DNA of 39,172 nt. Source: Treponema sp. (lineage in GTDB: Bacteria; Spirochaetota; Spirochaetia; Treponematales; Treponemataceae). A program made the translations under genes and the position numbers. The notes under the pieces are model-generated. The model was not told where the DNA came from. It did not search any database and saw only the letters and a program-made list of their open reading frames with translations. This document shows, in pieces, positions 13,801 through 18,907 of the stretch; position 1 is the first letter of the stretch; each line of letters begins with the position of its first letter. Location: NCBI GenBank assembly GCA_017617145.1, contig JAFZWX010000227.1:1-39172 (forward strand), given 5' to 3'.

Positions 13801-16800
13801 AACAACTCCAGGAACAGACAGTAACAAAGCAGAACTTCTTCTTAAAGTTAATGTTGAATTACGCGATGAAACACCTCCAACTGCTGGTATAAAACCGTTC
13901 TACTGGGATTCTATTCCTATAGGCGACAAAAACAACAGCAGCGTTGTTTATAAAGACGGAATTGCTTTTGGACACATTGAACTTGAAAAAGATTTACCAG
14001 AAACAGGCTTTGATTATGACGGAACAGACGGACAAGAATTTGACCTTGATCCTAAGGTTTCGGGAGCAATTTACCTTGAAGGTTTTGCACAAGATAATGT
14101 TGCGGTAGAAAAGCTTTATCTTAACTTCCCAGGACTTAGTGGTTTTGAAAACTTTGGACTTGTTGCTCAAAGAGACAGAGAAGATGATTCCGAAACAAAA
14201 GGCCAGATTATTTCAGTTCCAAAATTTGTGGAAAAAGGTGTAGAACTGATATCTGCTACCGAAGAGCTTAAAATTGATGGCAATAAAGAATATAACCTTG
14301 TTCACTGGAAGATAAAGATTGATACATCAAGAATTACAACATCGGCTGCTACAAACGTTCTGGTACAAATAAAGGCAGAAGATCGTGGTAAAGCAACTAT
14401 TGCAAATGGTGGTTCTGGTTACAACTACCAGGGTGCAAAACAATCTGATGTTCCGACTACTTTTGTTTTGGCTAAAAATCAGACAGGCTATAAGCTTGGA
14501 GAAGATGGAAATGTTGAAATGAGCAATGATCGTCCAGTTTACGACAGCGAAAATCAAACCCCAAGTTACCGAATTGATGTTGTACCATATATTGCAAAAG
14601 TTTATACATCTTTAGCATCGCTCAAAAAGAACAACTGGTCTGTATATAACAGAACAGCGCTTGGACATTATCCGATTGCAAGTGATGGAACTGCATATTT
14701 ATACGGATTCAATTTAGGCAATGCAGATAAACTTCCAAATTATGGATCACAAGCTCTTGCAGTGCCGGCAGACGGTTCTGTTTCAAATGCAAATTATTCT
14801 TCCGGTAGTGACTATGCAGCCTATAAGGTTGTAACATTCCCGATTTCTGATGAAATACCATCAGGCCAAATCAGCCTTAAAGTAAACGATGTAGAAACAC
14901 TGAACAACAAGAATAATAATGAAGCCCGCGGTTCATACACTGGTTCTGTAGACTTAGAAACAAATCCAACTGGCGACAAAAATATTTTCACAACATACTA
15001 CTACAACCGTCAGCCTAATGGAGATAATAATAATCGACTTACTGATGATATTGAGATTGATATTTGGGAGATAGATCCTACGGCAGTTTACCCAATGCGT
15101 CAGAAAGGAAGTATTGCACAGGCAATTATGAAGATTAATCCTGTTACAGATCAGCTAGGATTTGCATTTGCGAATGCAGCAGCTTATTTCAGTATGCCAG
15201 GTAAGACTGTTGAGGCGGCAAGGGATACTTCGGCTTCTGCATGGGATGGTCAAAAAGTAAAAGCTTTTAGTAAAATACGTGATTATTCATATACTTATTG
15301 GAATGGTGAACTTGAACCATTTACTTCTGTTGGATTTACCTATGATAAATATGGTTATTCTTATGGAGTTGCAAGTGGTGGGGATATTAACTCTGGAAGT
15401 AACGAAACAGTAGATTGGTTTAGTTTTATGACTGACAGATGGGGTAAGGCTCTCGGTAGTTATTCTGGTGGTGATGATTATGCAAGACATAAGAGTTCAA
15501 AACATGATCAAAATGCGGTTCGTATAGAGACAAATGGTTTGAAAGAAGGGGATGTAGCTGTATTTGAAACAAAACGCATAAAATCTCCTTCAATAGTAGT
15601 TTCTGCCCATGGTGAAATTAATACCTCTGCAGATACAAATGTTTATCTTGCATATTTTGATGTATTAACTGCTCAAATTAGATTTAGGGCAGGTAATATT
15701 GGACAAAAACTTGAAAATGTTGATTCCAATAACTATTCTCCAGCAACTTTCTATCAACTTACTGCCTTTTCAAAATCTAAGACAACAGGTCAGAATTTCT
15801 ATTCTGTAAGTGAAAATATTTATTGGAATCTAACAGATGGTAATAGGGTAAAGATTTATAAAGAACAAGATGGAGAAAAGGTTCTTTTAAGTGAAAAAGA
15901 ATATATTATTTATAATTTAGATTATAATGCAAAAAAATTCGCGCTTCTTTCTACCGATGAAGACGGAAATGTATCAGAGGAATATCCATTATATAACGCA
16001 GACACCTCTAACAAATTGGAAGAGGGTACCTATTATGTGCAGGCAGTTCCAGAAAAGAGCAAAGGTTTCTTTGGTAATTTTACAAATACATATGGAACAA
16101 AATTAAAACTTAAGGATCTTGGAACATCTGCCAGTACTGTAGAAAATCTTGGAATTATTGTTGAAGGAACAACTGCAGGGGAATATCTTTCAATGGGTGT
16201 TATTCCAAAAGATTCAACAGGTGGTATTTCTACAGATGATGTTTTAGTTATTGTTTGGTATGGAGATGATCTTCAACTTCATTACGCATATAATACTACA
16301 CCATCAACAATACGGGGAAATGGTGATACAGATGGTTGGATATCAACAACCCTGTTTACTGGTGATTTATCACAAGCAGGAGAATATTGTCAGCTGGTAG
16401 TAGATGCCAAAGGTGGAATACATATTGCGGGTCTTGACTCAACAAATAGTGATCTTATTTATGCATATATCGCCAAATATAACGAACCAAATAATGTACA
16501 AACTTGTATCGTCGATTCAAGTGGTATAGTTGGCGACAATCTTATGATTGATGTTGCAATGAATGGCAGCGGAACAGACGCAAAAGCAGTTCCAAGAATC
16601 AGCTACTACAATTCATCAACAAAACGACCAAAACTTGCTTATCTGGTTGATACTACACAGGCAAATCCTGCCGGTGCAAGCAATGATATGTTTACAGGAA
16701 AATGGGAATGTTCTGTTATTCCAACTTCAAGCAAAATTGATTTATCAGACAGCGGAAACAAAATCAATGTTGGTGTTTGGAAAGATGATAATGGAGTTAT

Positions 16801-16969
16801 AAAGAACTCAACACCTATAACAAAGGTACAATCTGTGGATCATGTAAACAATTACTATTCAACCTCGTATGGAATTGTTGGTGGCAATGGTTCAGCTAAC
16901 GCTGTTTTGGGTTATATCGTCAAAAAAGATTCAACTACCAACACCATCGAAACCGCCCAGATGCGATAG
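1808..16969 (+). CDS. Giant secreted Ig-like repeat protein, 5053 residues
   Basis: The start chosen is the ATG at 1808 because AGCGAGG sits six bases upstream; an in-frame GTG at 1790 has no such signal. Residues 1-27 form a signal peptide and Cys28 (context SICISC) may be lipidated under the loose spirochaete lipobox. From about residue 35 to 4100 the protein is a chain of Ig-like modules of 80-150 residues. Each ends in a junction such as IDNTPPV, VDKDAPVV or DTTAPDL (about 26 such junctions) and contains ISGTVSD-, ATDKAGN- or TVKDKAGNSS-type strands. This pattern is typical of bacterial Ig-like adhesins and extracellular stalks. The last roughly 950 residues are different: Tyr/Gly-rich, and near the end (from about nt 16,140) segments such as AKGGIHIAG and RPKLAYLVD look like beta-propeller blades. 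No LPXTG, autotransporter barrel or protease motif was seen. A surface adhesin or ligand-binding role is inferred. Confidence 0.85.
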   Translation: MKKNSIYAKAFSLIFLFIFVLVSICISCEIGLGSAIDVEPPSLTIDSPEVDKVIKDKFFIKGTWGDDGTIESLYVILKRTDGNPIDGNVRSAEALKEYKIDGTIEKNLEEKDKGTWKVEINPLDEEKRIIDGTYLATVFIKDKGNHTTSQSVSFTIDNTPPVLILSKPNSVPGDKTMSVYGQRLFLEGSIADSTKETWIEISFYSDEACQEDSLLTTIETGLIAPTDVNSNNAKLAAFDTNLDADLAQEYFDIYRSLTKEDSKTVYSTITVYDTAETCYENEGQELEQETSKDGKIKGNASKTFFISKQLAELITKSQSAGGYGLAPIDIYNVLNGTYELKNSSRSIDAETVKAKLENDDSNLKQNKTVFKMNPQNSPYFTVSGLKALTKTGRDFEKAENGYFVINGAQTLEISVFMGSDNIELVDNDDFYVYLLACDEKGEPLEEDKEENRIKLYSKSNETGSGADKKTYYSVGGKETHKTTSGAYVFTIPIAKNINANPDAEGTNGIIAIPIEYGNYVIRVSGKDNEENPIEPYEPNGYGFHLTTGGSAPELKVEEPADNTLFNKEGDGLTFKGTVKVEEGNPSVSVWNGKTKLVDIPVFPERETEDNAVVFEGSFTAEELKFNTDESPISLIIRAAGAGEVVTDYQKSIWYDGENPLAANIKFSEVTVDAQGKEIVKDVYSNESSYFINNLGKTFTLSGIATDNVGVEKADLKITNKTDESKTITDTSNASTGKWVFKNIDLRSWTGDGATIEITLQDKSGNQSKETLDVIFDVIAPAAEHQIDDSQKDLVFRIGDYANDRGDSDVGGKYSNGTYGSALTMQIRGNYPDNENGSGIKKFYYKVFNNQEVIIDSVKAPETTPVVGTGNDDGKIFFKSLEVLKDYVIANKTETFSPLSENEERFVEYNIKPQNTPANEQNTIDRIGGGTLTNNYVITSKGYVQFRKSITTNFKTTIKGFSEGRNYLVLVAEDNVGNTSVDYAEVPTPENPAVTAIYPCYSLNVDITAPNIPSKQEGTVYTNVTKKKETGEENPDVKVEISGTVSDKSNVINGSSGLKNIVFTSDQNNEKVTLNAASLTGNGTEEDLTLRNWTVDVRPLLSKKGTAIISAKVTDNAGYETSMPVANILVDKDAPVVRITSPSSNTITGTDITLSGTVSDGNGAGLDTTKQMELFYKTNLLNDWEKLADITTAENWTYNLDAKTITQDAENTPLFFMVTATDKAGSGNTGYSETLSITVDRKKPEMNDEKSGIGDQKTAANVNEHWFKTTTLKVFGEYTDFLGSGTTTISYKIGEGNENDLSTTDGTYNINISDFVKGANSITIWATDKAGNKSEETVYNFNIDNELPVIQSVAGPETTQGEDVILTVNIKDENPVKPDVIVKQNGTAIEPTLDVTVSEPSGAGSVWASTVTIPFNSIITTDGTYEFEITVKDKAGNSSASVTKRITRDNVPPVIVITKPESASGAFIQAGSYKFEGTITDITSEIKQAKAELWSVPETGEPVKKDEAAITPNSSDGGKWSWQVYELAAAAYKIKVTAEDTAGNFAVETESPLVYIDNTAPVVTVKSSCSGEAGEEHFDLTDSEVNEIETLVSGKTYYAKGVYSLIVSVDDLNFDSNYDKNEDGIKDLFTITATNNAEEQTFIITPDDNNPRKFTIRPVVYVEGVADYKINDGVATYKINVEDKAGNKADEIVIKVQLDTTGPVVSINKPGEDITKPENSLSESTYSFKIYAGDSGVGVAKLFYAFTTNSEKPADSEWIEESFTDGDRYIEMGLVAGKNPVYTNGKITSLCEGNWYLYAKAQDKSGNETETETIARRAFPVDRANPTLTVSDLSESGENPLSTEIEEATETEEGGYTISGTVQDTNGLAESNAVMIEVDKQEAEAATIDGENWSYKIKTGTTDGKLKSDAPVEVKITATDIAGKTTQKTYILYYDTKAPDLTVSAPVENEPVADSNKSIKGTVSDNGYGIDKIEYVLYKGTITETNETEATTVQSGEKNVTSENFPVEIKGEQWYIKDTATNMPLGTKEGALTLKVIATEKTIQKGTKTYGGRKTAVYRPFYYDKANPVLEENKIGTRGITTKTTFKFKGKAWDSNELDRIEIWCGNTVWKSTDDNSFIELTKATEDPGENKTNWSAEFVVGSNTGINHIPDGTKEFTIIAYDISGKEKQLTRSVVVDTQNPVIDNISVDQTHETEIDDVIWHTSTSLPIEVEASDFGDSGLSKVEYKVGTGDWTPLSFADEYKGTINFASNGEQRFKIKATDVAGNSSDEDENEITVHIDTTAPDLLVLYYSKGTATTETLKAIENTLYLKSNTQITVYGNYKDDQTGVKELTFKLGDSEISENITVKYSTETIENKETILEIENADENSTEKFNSYEDITDKNSIKSWKAVLTPNESKKLSVIGTNRTDRPTEEIKISDITIDKESPVPSNIKLFEITKNEQDEDVTKDAYLKNNNYYVKQADRKFKITGVATDNIGLDSVVLTITKDNTTTTVSRKNSGSPSQWIFTDIDLSSWTDAAEAEATVTVTDKAGNVGTSKINISFDNEVPVFSTGTVGGKENALVNTAWFKDTTLNVSGAFTDTGCGVTTIKYKIGSSGDETSVSTTDGNYNTNISGFNPGTNTLYIWAIDALGNESEQKEYTVQLDNNKPVLEKKTNEFDATYLTNGSKIQKFDFYIKEAESGITNEATEFTLKLGTKTIALTKAVTLENADPTKSLFVLGTKEGTEENTKYPVEIQLGTTAFDNVSGAPSVTVSVKDTAGNISEETLIGTMDIDKTAPVPSFTTPVANAKINKEVTIKGKITEKNTVASISLTATYDTGENIKTNTFTYEKDNNSNTLIFDETEKEWEVTIDTNSVTWNNTNAAQNWSFSLTATDEAGNVATDAVVRSFTIDQNSDRPVIKFSNLDISRMTSTNRIWITKQDLYASVTDDDGEVKAVEISFDGTNWKSEDSKHNKYYTPENGLSYPLPSDKDGEQTIYFKVTDANDTVFTSTLTSNAAVTTAPKLAYKTTEFGATEGKYYSVLYSKIDLGDPKIPLAYYITTNEDSAPVANAEGLLGLIKTDAQGKLLDELTDSAKQTWKDLTGIKTIIGGPESNYVWIFVKAKDENGILEIFATLGESALNPPVYKINTSDKGLLALFKKDISEVSDTNEYKLEIKATDNASHNTSRNFDIKIDKEAPQVFIDSPSANAEIYGTAGVAQTNVTVRGRTSDSSEVSNIYLAVTTGESVEPAQTGASAYKDITKKSALSWTAIFNGGQDTSEDVYYTDLFNNYVESLYGAGTTTNASQKDICLWLYAVDKLGNSGKENSVKLPLTILTQGDKPIVSITYPTKESKVGGVITITGSTSIATNEVDKIYVQIDPNYDHENPDYDITNNEFASEWETSLQTLITTATTAGKTIEYSVEDIKNSENTVVARGIVAGGSKQSWNVILNAASEFNTEGNRDIAVRAYAISKSNKISEPVINWFTLDPDSPTFGNNEPLTLVQYSDNDDGTGTVIASQLYTPGMWIQGKWWLTGSVEDESGIAYVKLNDVNLDTQYYQVKTTPYKGWKLNIPVGKAIDSETVYGPNIRLVTKESGGEKTSQMDIKFYYDNIPPDFECTTLKSDDELEEDETNTLVQSDGVCEIKGTLKELGEQSGFKRIAFYVTRTLNSTNYVTDVMKAQGSGTDNCYEQSSLSNDENLYWQTAANCTAKNGIEIEVPEASVPAFARTGGLCRINDVIYTIKSITAGANGKKIITIDSKIDNGTVDVDFILAQVIDNTVSELGITTYFGDTTHGITNDDGDEMVESYKESSGEWTVSINSKNIKDGTIQLHFVAYDQAGNKTYKTYNAIVANNAPRIAGVKFGTDTNGNGDVEGSELRTGYSGIYAVEGLNKKPNITVNGQAANGVKISKLALPNNGTDITAIDNTKNSVMTVKGAIKVIPEVVGGNNGLSWTYSVNGTNKSTTANSLNNTHSGNDDIRAESATTISIDTLTLLKDISSDGNTVLGFTIWDKTEGTTPGTDSNKAELLLKVNVELRDETPPTAGIKPFYWDSIPIGDKNNSSVVYKDGIAFGHIELEKDLPETGFDYDGTDGQEFDLDPKVSGAIYLEGFAQDNVAVEKLYLNFPGLSGFENFGLVAQRDREDDSETKGQIISVPKFVEKGVELISATEELKIDGNKEYNLVHWKIKIDTSRITTSAATNVLVQIKAEDRGKATIANGGSGYNYQGAKQSDVPTTFVLAKNQTGYKLGEDGNVEMSNDRPVYDSENQTPSYRIDVVPYIAKVYTSLASLKKNNWSVYNRTALGHYPIASDGTAYLYGFNLGNADKLPNYGSQALAVPADGSVSNANYSSGSDYAAYKVVTFPISDEIPSGQISLKVNDVETLNNKNNNEARGSYTGSVDLETNPTGDKNIFTTYYYNRQPNGDNNNRLTDDIEIDIWEIDPTAVYPMRQKGSIAQAIMKINPVTDQLGFAFANAAAYFSMPGKTVEAARDTSASAWDGQKVKAFSKIRDYSYTYWNGELEPFTSVGFTYDKYGYSYGVASGGDINSGSNETVDWFSFMTDRWGKALGSYSGGDDYARHKSSKHDQNAVRIETNGLKEGDVAVFETKRIKSPSIVVSAHGEINTSADTNVYLAYFDVLTAQIRFRAGNIGQKLENVDSNNYSPATFYQLTAFSKSKTTGQNFYSVSENIYWNLTDGNRVKIYKEQDGEKVLLSEKEYIIYNLDYNAKKFALLSTDEDGNVSEEYPLYNADTSNKLEEGTYYVQAVPEKSKGFFGNFTNTYGTKLKLKDLGTSASTVENLGIIVEGTTAGEYLSMGVIPKDSTGGISTDDVLVIVWYGDDLQLHYAYNTTPSTIRGNGDTDGWISTTLFTGDLSQAGEYCQLVVDAKGGIHIAGLDSTNSDLIYAYIAKYNEPNNVQTCIVDSSGIVGDNLMIDVAMNGSGTDAKAVPRISYYNSSTKRPKLAYLVDTTQANPAGASNDMFTGKWECSVIPTSSKIDLSDSGNKINVGVWKDDNGVIKNSTPITKVQSVDHVNNYYSTSYGIVGGNGSANAVLGYIVKKDSTTNTIETAQMR

Positions 16970-16978
16970 TTTGCACAC

Positions 16979-17013
16979 AAGGGAATAATTACCTATTAGG
17001 TAATTATTCCCTT
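16979..17013. promoter_or_regulatory. Perfect 17-bp inverted repeat, upstream operator of higBA
   Basis: A 17-base left arm (16979-16995), one central T (16996) and a perfectly complementary right arm (16997-17013) contain the core AATTACCTATTAGGTAATT (16987-17005). The same 19-bp core recurs 50 bp downstream. The right end overlaps the TTGACA -35 box (17012-17017). HigA-type antitoxins repress their own promoters through such palindromes, so this is the likely upstream operator. It begins 10 bases after the giant gene's stop codon and could also act as a hairpin in that mRNA, but no T-tract follows. Confidence 0.75.
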
Positions 17014-17040
17014 GACAAATTTCCCAACACATATTAAATT
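17012..17040 (+). promoter_or_regulatory. higBA promoter
   Basis: TTGACA (17012-17017), a 17-base spacer and TAAATT (17035-17040). The -35 overlaps the first palindrome and the -10 overlaps the second, so repressor bound at either site would block RNA polymerase. The same TTGACA-N17-TAAATT arrangement occurs at the aroF promoter (28676-28704). Confidence 0.6.
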
Positions 17041-17056
17041 ACCTATTAGGTAATTT
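17036..17056. promoter_or_regulatory. Second palindromic operator, overlapping -10 box and higB ribosome binding site
   Basis: AAATTACCTA and TAGGTAATTT are perfect inverted arms around the central T at 17046. It shares the 19-bp core with 16987-17005. It covers the -10 box, the predicted transcription start and the only Shine-Dalgarno-like AGG (17048-17050), ending one base before the higB ATG at 17058. Confidence 0.7.
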
Positions 17057-17057
17057 G

Positions 17058-17426
17058 ATGGAAATAGAATATTTATCTTCTTCAATTCAGCAATACTTCT
17101 CGGACTTATACGATATTCCTAATTCCAGAAATTTACTTCAAAAAAAGATTGGTTTAATACTTACAAAAAATGTTGCAAAGAGAATTGATCAGCTCAAAGC
17201 TGCAGAAACATTTCAAAAGTATCTGGACTTTCATATAGGAAATCCACACAGTTTGACAGGAGATTTATCAACTTATTATGGTGTGGATCTAGACAAAAAT
17301 ACACGACTAATAATTCAACCGATTCCGCCAGATTTGTCGGCAGAGGCGCTGAAAATATGTGAAAAGGTTATGATTATTGGAATAGTTGATTATCATGGAG
17401 ACAAAAATGAGTGGCTTATCGCGTGA
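17058..17426 (+). CDS. higB: HigB-like toxin, RelE/ParE superfamily
   Basis: The 122-residue protein resembles the RelE/ParE-superfamily toxins that pair with HigA. Supporting segments are KNVAKRIDQLKAAETFQKYLD, the FHIGNPHSLTGDLS stretch, RLIIQPIP, and a closing VMIIGIVDYHG strand. Family members are ribosome-dependent mRNA endonucleases or gyrase poisons; which applies cannot be seen here. The ATG at 17058 is preferred over an in-frame TTG at 17055 because the latter lies inside the operator. It overlaps the antitoxin gene by 20 bases. Toxin-before-antitoxin order is the HigBA arrangement. The two palindromes upstream imply autoregulation by the antitoxin. The pair lies between a giant surface gene and unrelated genes, consistent with a mobile addiction module, though no ends or integrase are visible. 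Confidence 0.8.
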   Translation: MEIEYLSSSIQQYFSDLYDIPNSRNLLQKKIGLILTKNVAKRIDQLKAAETFQKYLDFHIGNPHSLTGDLSTYYGVDLDKNTRLIIQPIPPDLSAEALKICEKVMIIGIVDYHGDKNEWLIA

Positions 17427-18324
17427 GATGATTATTCATCCTGGTGAAACTTTAAAAGAGGTTCTTGAAGAAAGAAATATGTCGCAGCAGGAGCTTGCCT
17501 TACGTACAGGCGTTTCAGCAAAGCATATTAGCACAGTCCTTAGTGAGGAAAAAAATATCTCTGTAAATTTTGCAAAAAAGCTAGAATATGCCTTAGGAAT
17601 AGATGCAGAATTCTGGATTGGTTTACAAGCTTTGTATGACCGGCAGCTTCTTGAGTTTGATGAATTGCACTCAATTTCAAAAGAAGAGATTTCTATTTTC
17701 AATCGATTAAAAGATGTTTTTGATTACATCGTAGAAAAAAAATTCATTTCTAAAGAAAAACAAAAGGAACAGAATATTCTTGAATTAAGAAAGTATTTAA
17801 ATGTAAGTAATCTTACGGCAATATCATATCTTGTTTCTTTTGGAGCTTTCAAAGTTCAGACAAATGTAAAATATGATCCTTATGTTTTATTTGCATGGCA
17901 AAGAATCTGTGAGTCGCTTTCGGAAAAAGTAACTACAAAAGAATTACCTCGAGAAGAACAGATTAAACAGCTATTAGAAATCTGTCCGGAAATAAAAAAA
18001 CTAAAACGTCTTTCCCAAGATAAGATAAACAAAAAACTTCAGGAATATTTTTCTTTATGTGGAATTGCTTTTATAATAGCTCCGACTTTTAAGGGTGCTC
18101 CAGTCCAAGGGTTTATAAAAACAAATTCTGATAATAAAACTATAATTTGCATGACGCTTAGTGAAAAACGGCCTGATAGTTTCTGGTTTACTTTATTTCA
18201 TGAAATCGGGCATTTTATAAATGGTGATGCAAAACAAAGATTCATAGATTTTGAATCTGTTGAGAATGAACGAGAAATAAAAGCAGATCTTTTTGCTAAG
18301 AAAATTTTAGGAAAAAGCGCTTAA
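17407..18324 (+). CDS. higA: HigA-like antitoxin fused to a shortened ImmA/IrrE-type metallopeptidase domain
   Basis: The start is the ATG at 17407, with GGAG six bases upstream, giving 305 residues. Residues about 8-75 are an XRE helix-turn-helix of the HigA type (IHPGETLKEVLEER, MSQQELALRTGVSAKHIS, LEYALGIDAEFWIGLQ). After a helical middle part comes an ImmA/IrrE-like zinc peptidase domain: FHEIGHFINGD gives the HExxH zinc site and NEREIKADLFA should give the third ligand. The protein stops 8 residues later (KKILGKSA), whereas family members as I remember them run on for several dozen residues, so the C-terminus looks truncated. Its TAA overlaps the stop codon of the convergent gene on the other strand. 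It should neutralise HigB and repress the promoter; whether the peptidase is active is unknown. Confidence 0.82.
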   Translation: MSGLSREMIIHPGETLKEVLEERNMSQQELALRTGVSAKHISTVLSEEKNISVNFAKKLEYALGIDAEFWIGLQALYDRQLLEFDELHSISKEEISIFNRLKDVFDYIVEKKFISKEKQKEQNILELRKYLNVSNLTAISYLVSFGAFKVQTNVKYDPYVLFAWQRICESLSEKVTTKELPREEQIKQLLEICPEIKKLKRLSQDKINKKLQEYFSLCGIAFIIAPTFKGAPVQGFIKTNSDNKTIICMTLSEKRPDSFWFTLFHEIGHFINGDAKQRFIDFESVENEREIKADLFAKKILGKSA

Positions 18325-18722
18325 AACTTCACCACCTGTGGTGCCCCACCAAAACTGTACAGAGTTGCTGTTGCATTTTTAAAATACAAAACTTCTGTGT
18401 TGTCATCGGTAGCAGAGTACATGTTCTTCAAGTCTGGGTAGTTGTTGAGCATGTCTTCTTTGGCTTCTACTCGGTCATCACGAACAAGTTCTCCTGCCAA
18501 GCGCAACCATTCGCCGCCTGCAAAGCAGCAGATTTCAACCTTTGGATTTTTCTGGATTTGTTTTGAAACATCTTTAACTTTTCCTGTCTGGATATAAAGC
18601 TTGCCTTCAAAAAGATTGATAGTTCCAAAAGGGCGGTTTCGGGGCTGATCGTTTTCTACAGTTGCAAGGTAGTAAACTCCGCATTTTTTAATAAAATCAC
18701 AAACATCATTAATAGTATTCAT
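18321..18722 (-). CDS. Pyridoxamine 5'-phosphate oxidase-fold flavin-binding protein
   Basis: This 133-residue single-domain protein has the split-barrel layout of the PNPOx-like family. It shows YYLATVENDQPRNRPFG near the N-terminus, LYIQTGKVKDVSKQIQKNPKVEICCF in the middle and GEWLRLAGELVRDDR after it. These proteins usually bind FMN or F420 and reduce small molecules; many are uncharacterised, and the length is normal for stand-alone members. The ATG at 18722 has AAGGAGA just upstream. The gene is convergent with higA and their stop codons overlap by three bases, leaving no room for a terminator between them. A specific substrate cannot be deduced. Confidence 0.82.
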   Translation of the reverse strand: MNTINDVCDFIKKCGVYYLATVENDQPRNRPFGTINLFEGKLYIQTGKVKDVSKQIQKNPKVEICCFAGGEWLRLAGELVRDDRVEAKEDMLNNYPDLKNMYSATDDNTEVLYFKNATATLYSFGGAPQVVKF

Positions 18723-18832
18723 AAAAATCTCCTTAATTACAATTTATAATTATTTTATATCACTTTTTTTGTTATGTCCAAATTATATTTACTATGCCCA
18801 TAAAAAGCATTAAACTATTTTCAATATTTTTT

Positions 18833-18905
18833 GGGGATGTAGCTCACCTGGTAGAGCAACAGGTTCGCAATCTGTAGGCAGGCGGTTCGAGTCCGCTCAT
18901 CTCCA
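18833..18905 (+). tRNA. tRNA-Ala, anticodon CGC
   Basis: A complete 73-nt cloverleaf folds: acceptor GGGGATG/CATCTCC, D stem GCTC/GAGC, anticodon stem ACAGG/TCTGT with loop TTCGCAA, variable AGGCA, T stem GGCGG/CCGCT with loop TTCGAGT, discriminator A. Anticodon positions 34-36 read CGC (decodes GCG, alanine). The acceptor stem has G3-U70, the known alanine identity pair, which independently confirms the assignment. The CCA end is not encoded. The 3' end is only two bases from the stop codon of the convergent ABC-F gene, and no terminator is seen. Confidence 0.95.
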
Positions 18906-18907
18906 GT

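Noticed and set aside
2454..16802. Many 60-100 codon open frames on both strands inside the giant gene
   Set aside because: They are low-complexity shadows of the repeat-rich coding strand, without ribosome binding sites or recognisable domains.
1808..16969. CRISPR or tandem DNA repeat array
   Set aside because: The repetition is at protein level with diverged DNA; there are no short identical repeats with unique spacers.
16979..17013. Palindrome as intrinsic terminator of the giant gene
   Set aside because: No T-tract follows, and the same core is repeated at the higB promoter, so an operator is more likely; a secondary role in the mRNA is not excluded.
18833..18905. Reading the tRNA as Cys (anticodon GCA)
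   Set aside because: The seven-base loop places CGC at positions 34-36 after T33, and the G3-U70 pair is the alanine identity element.
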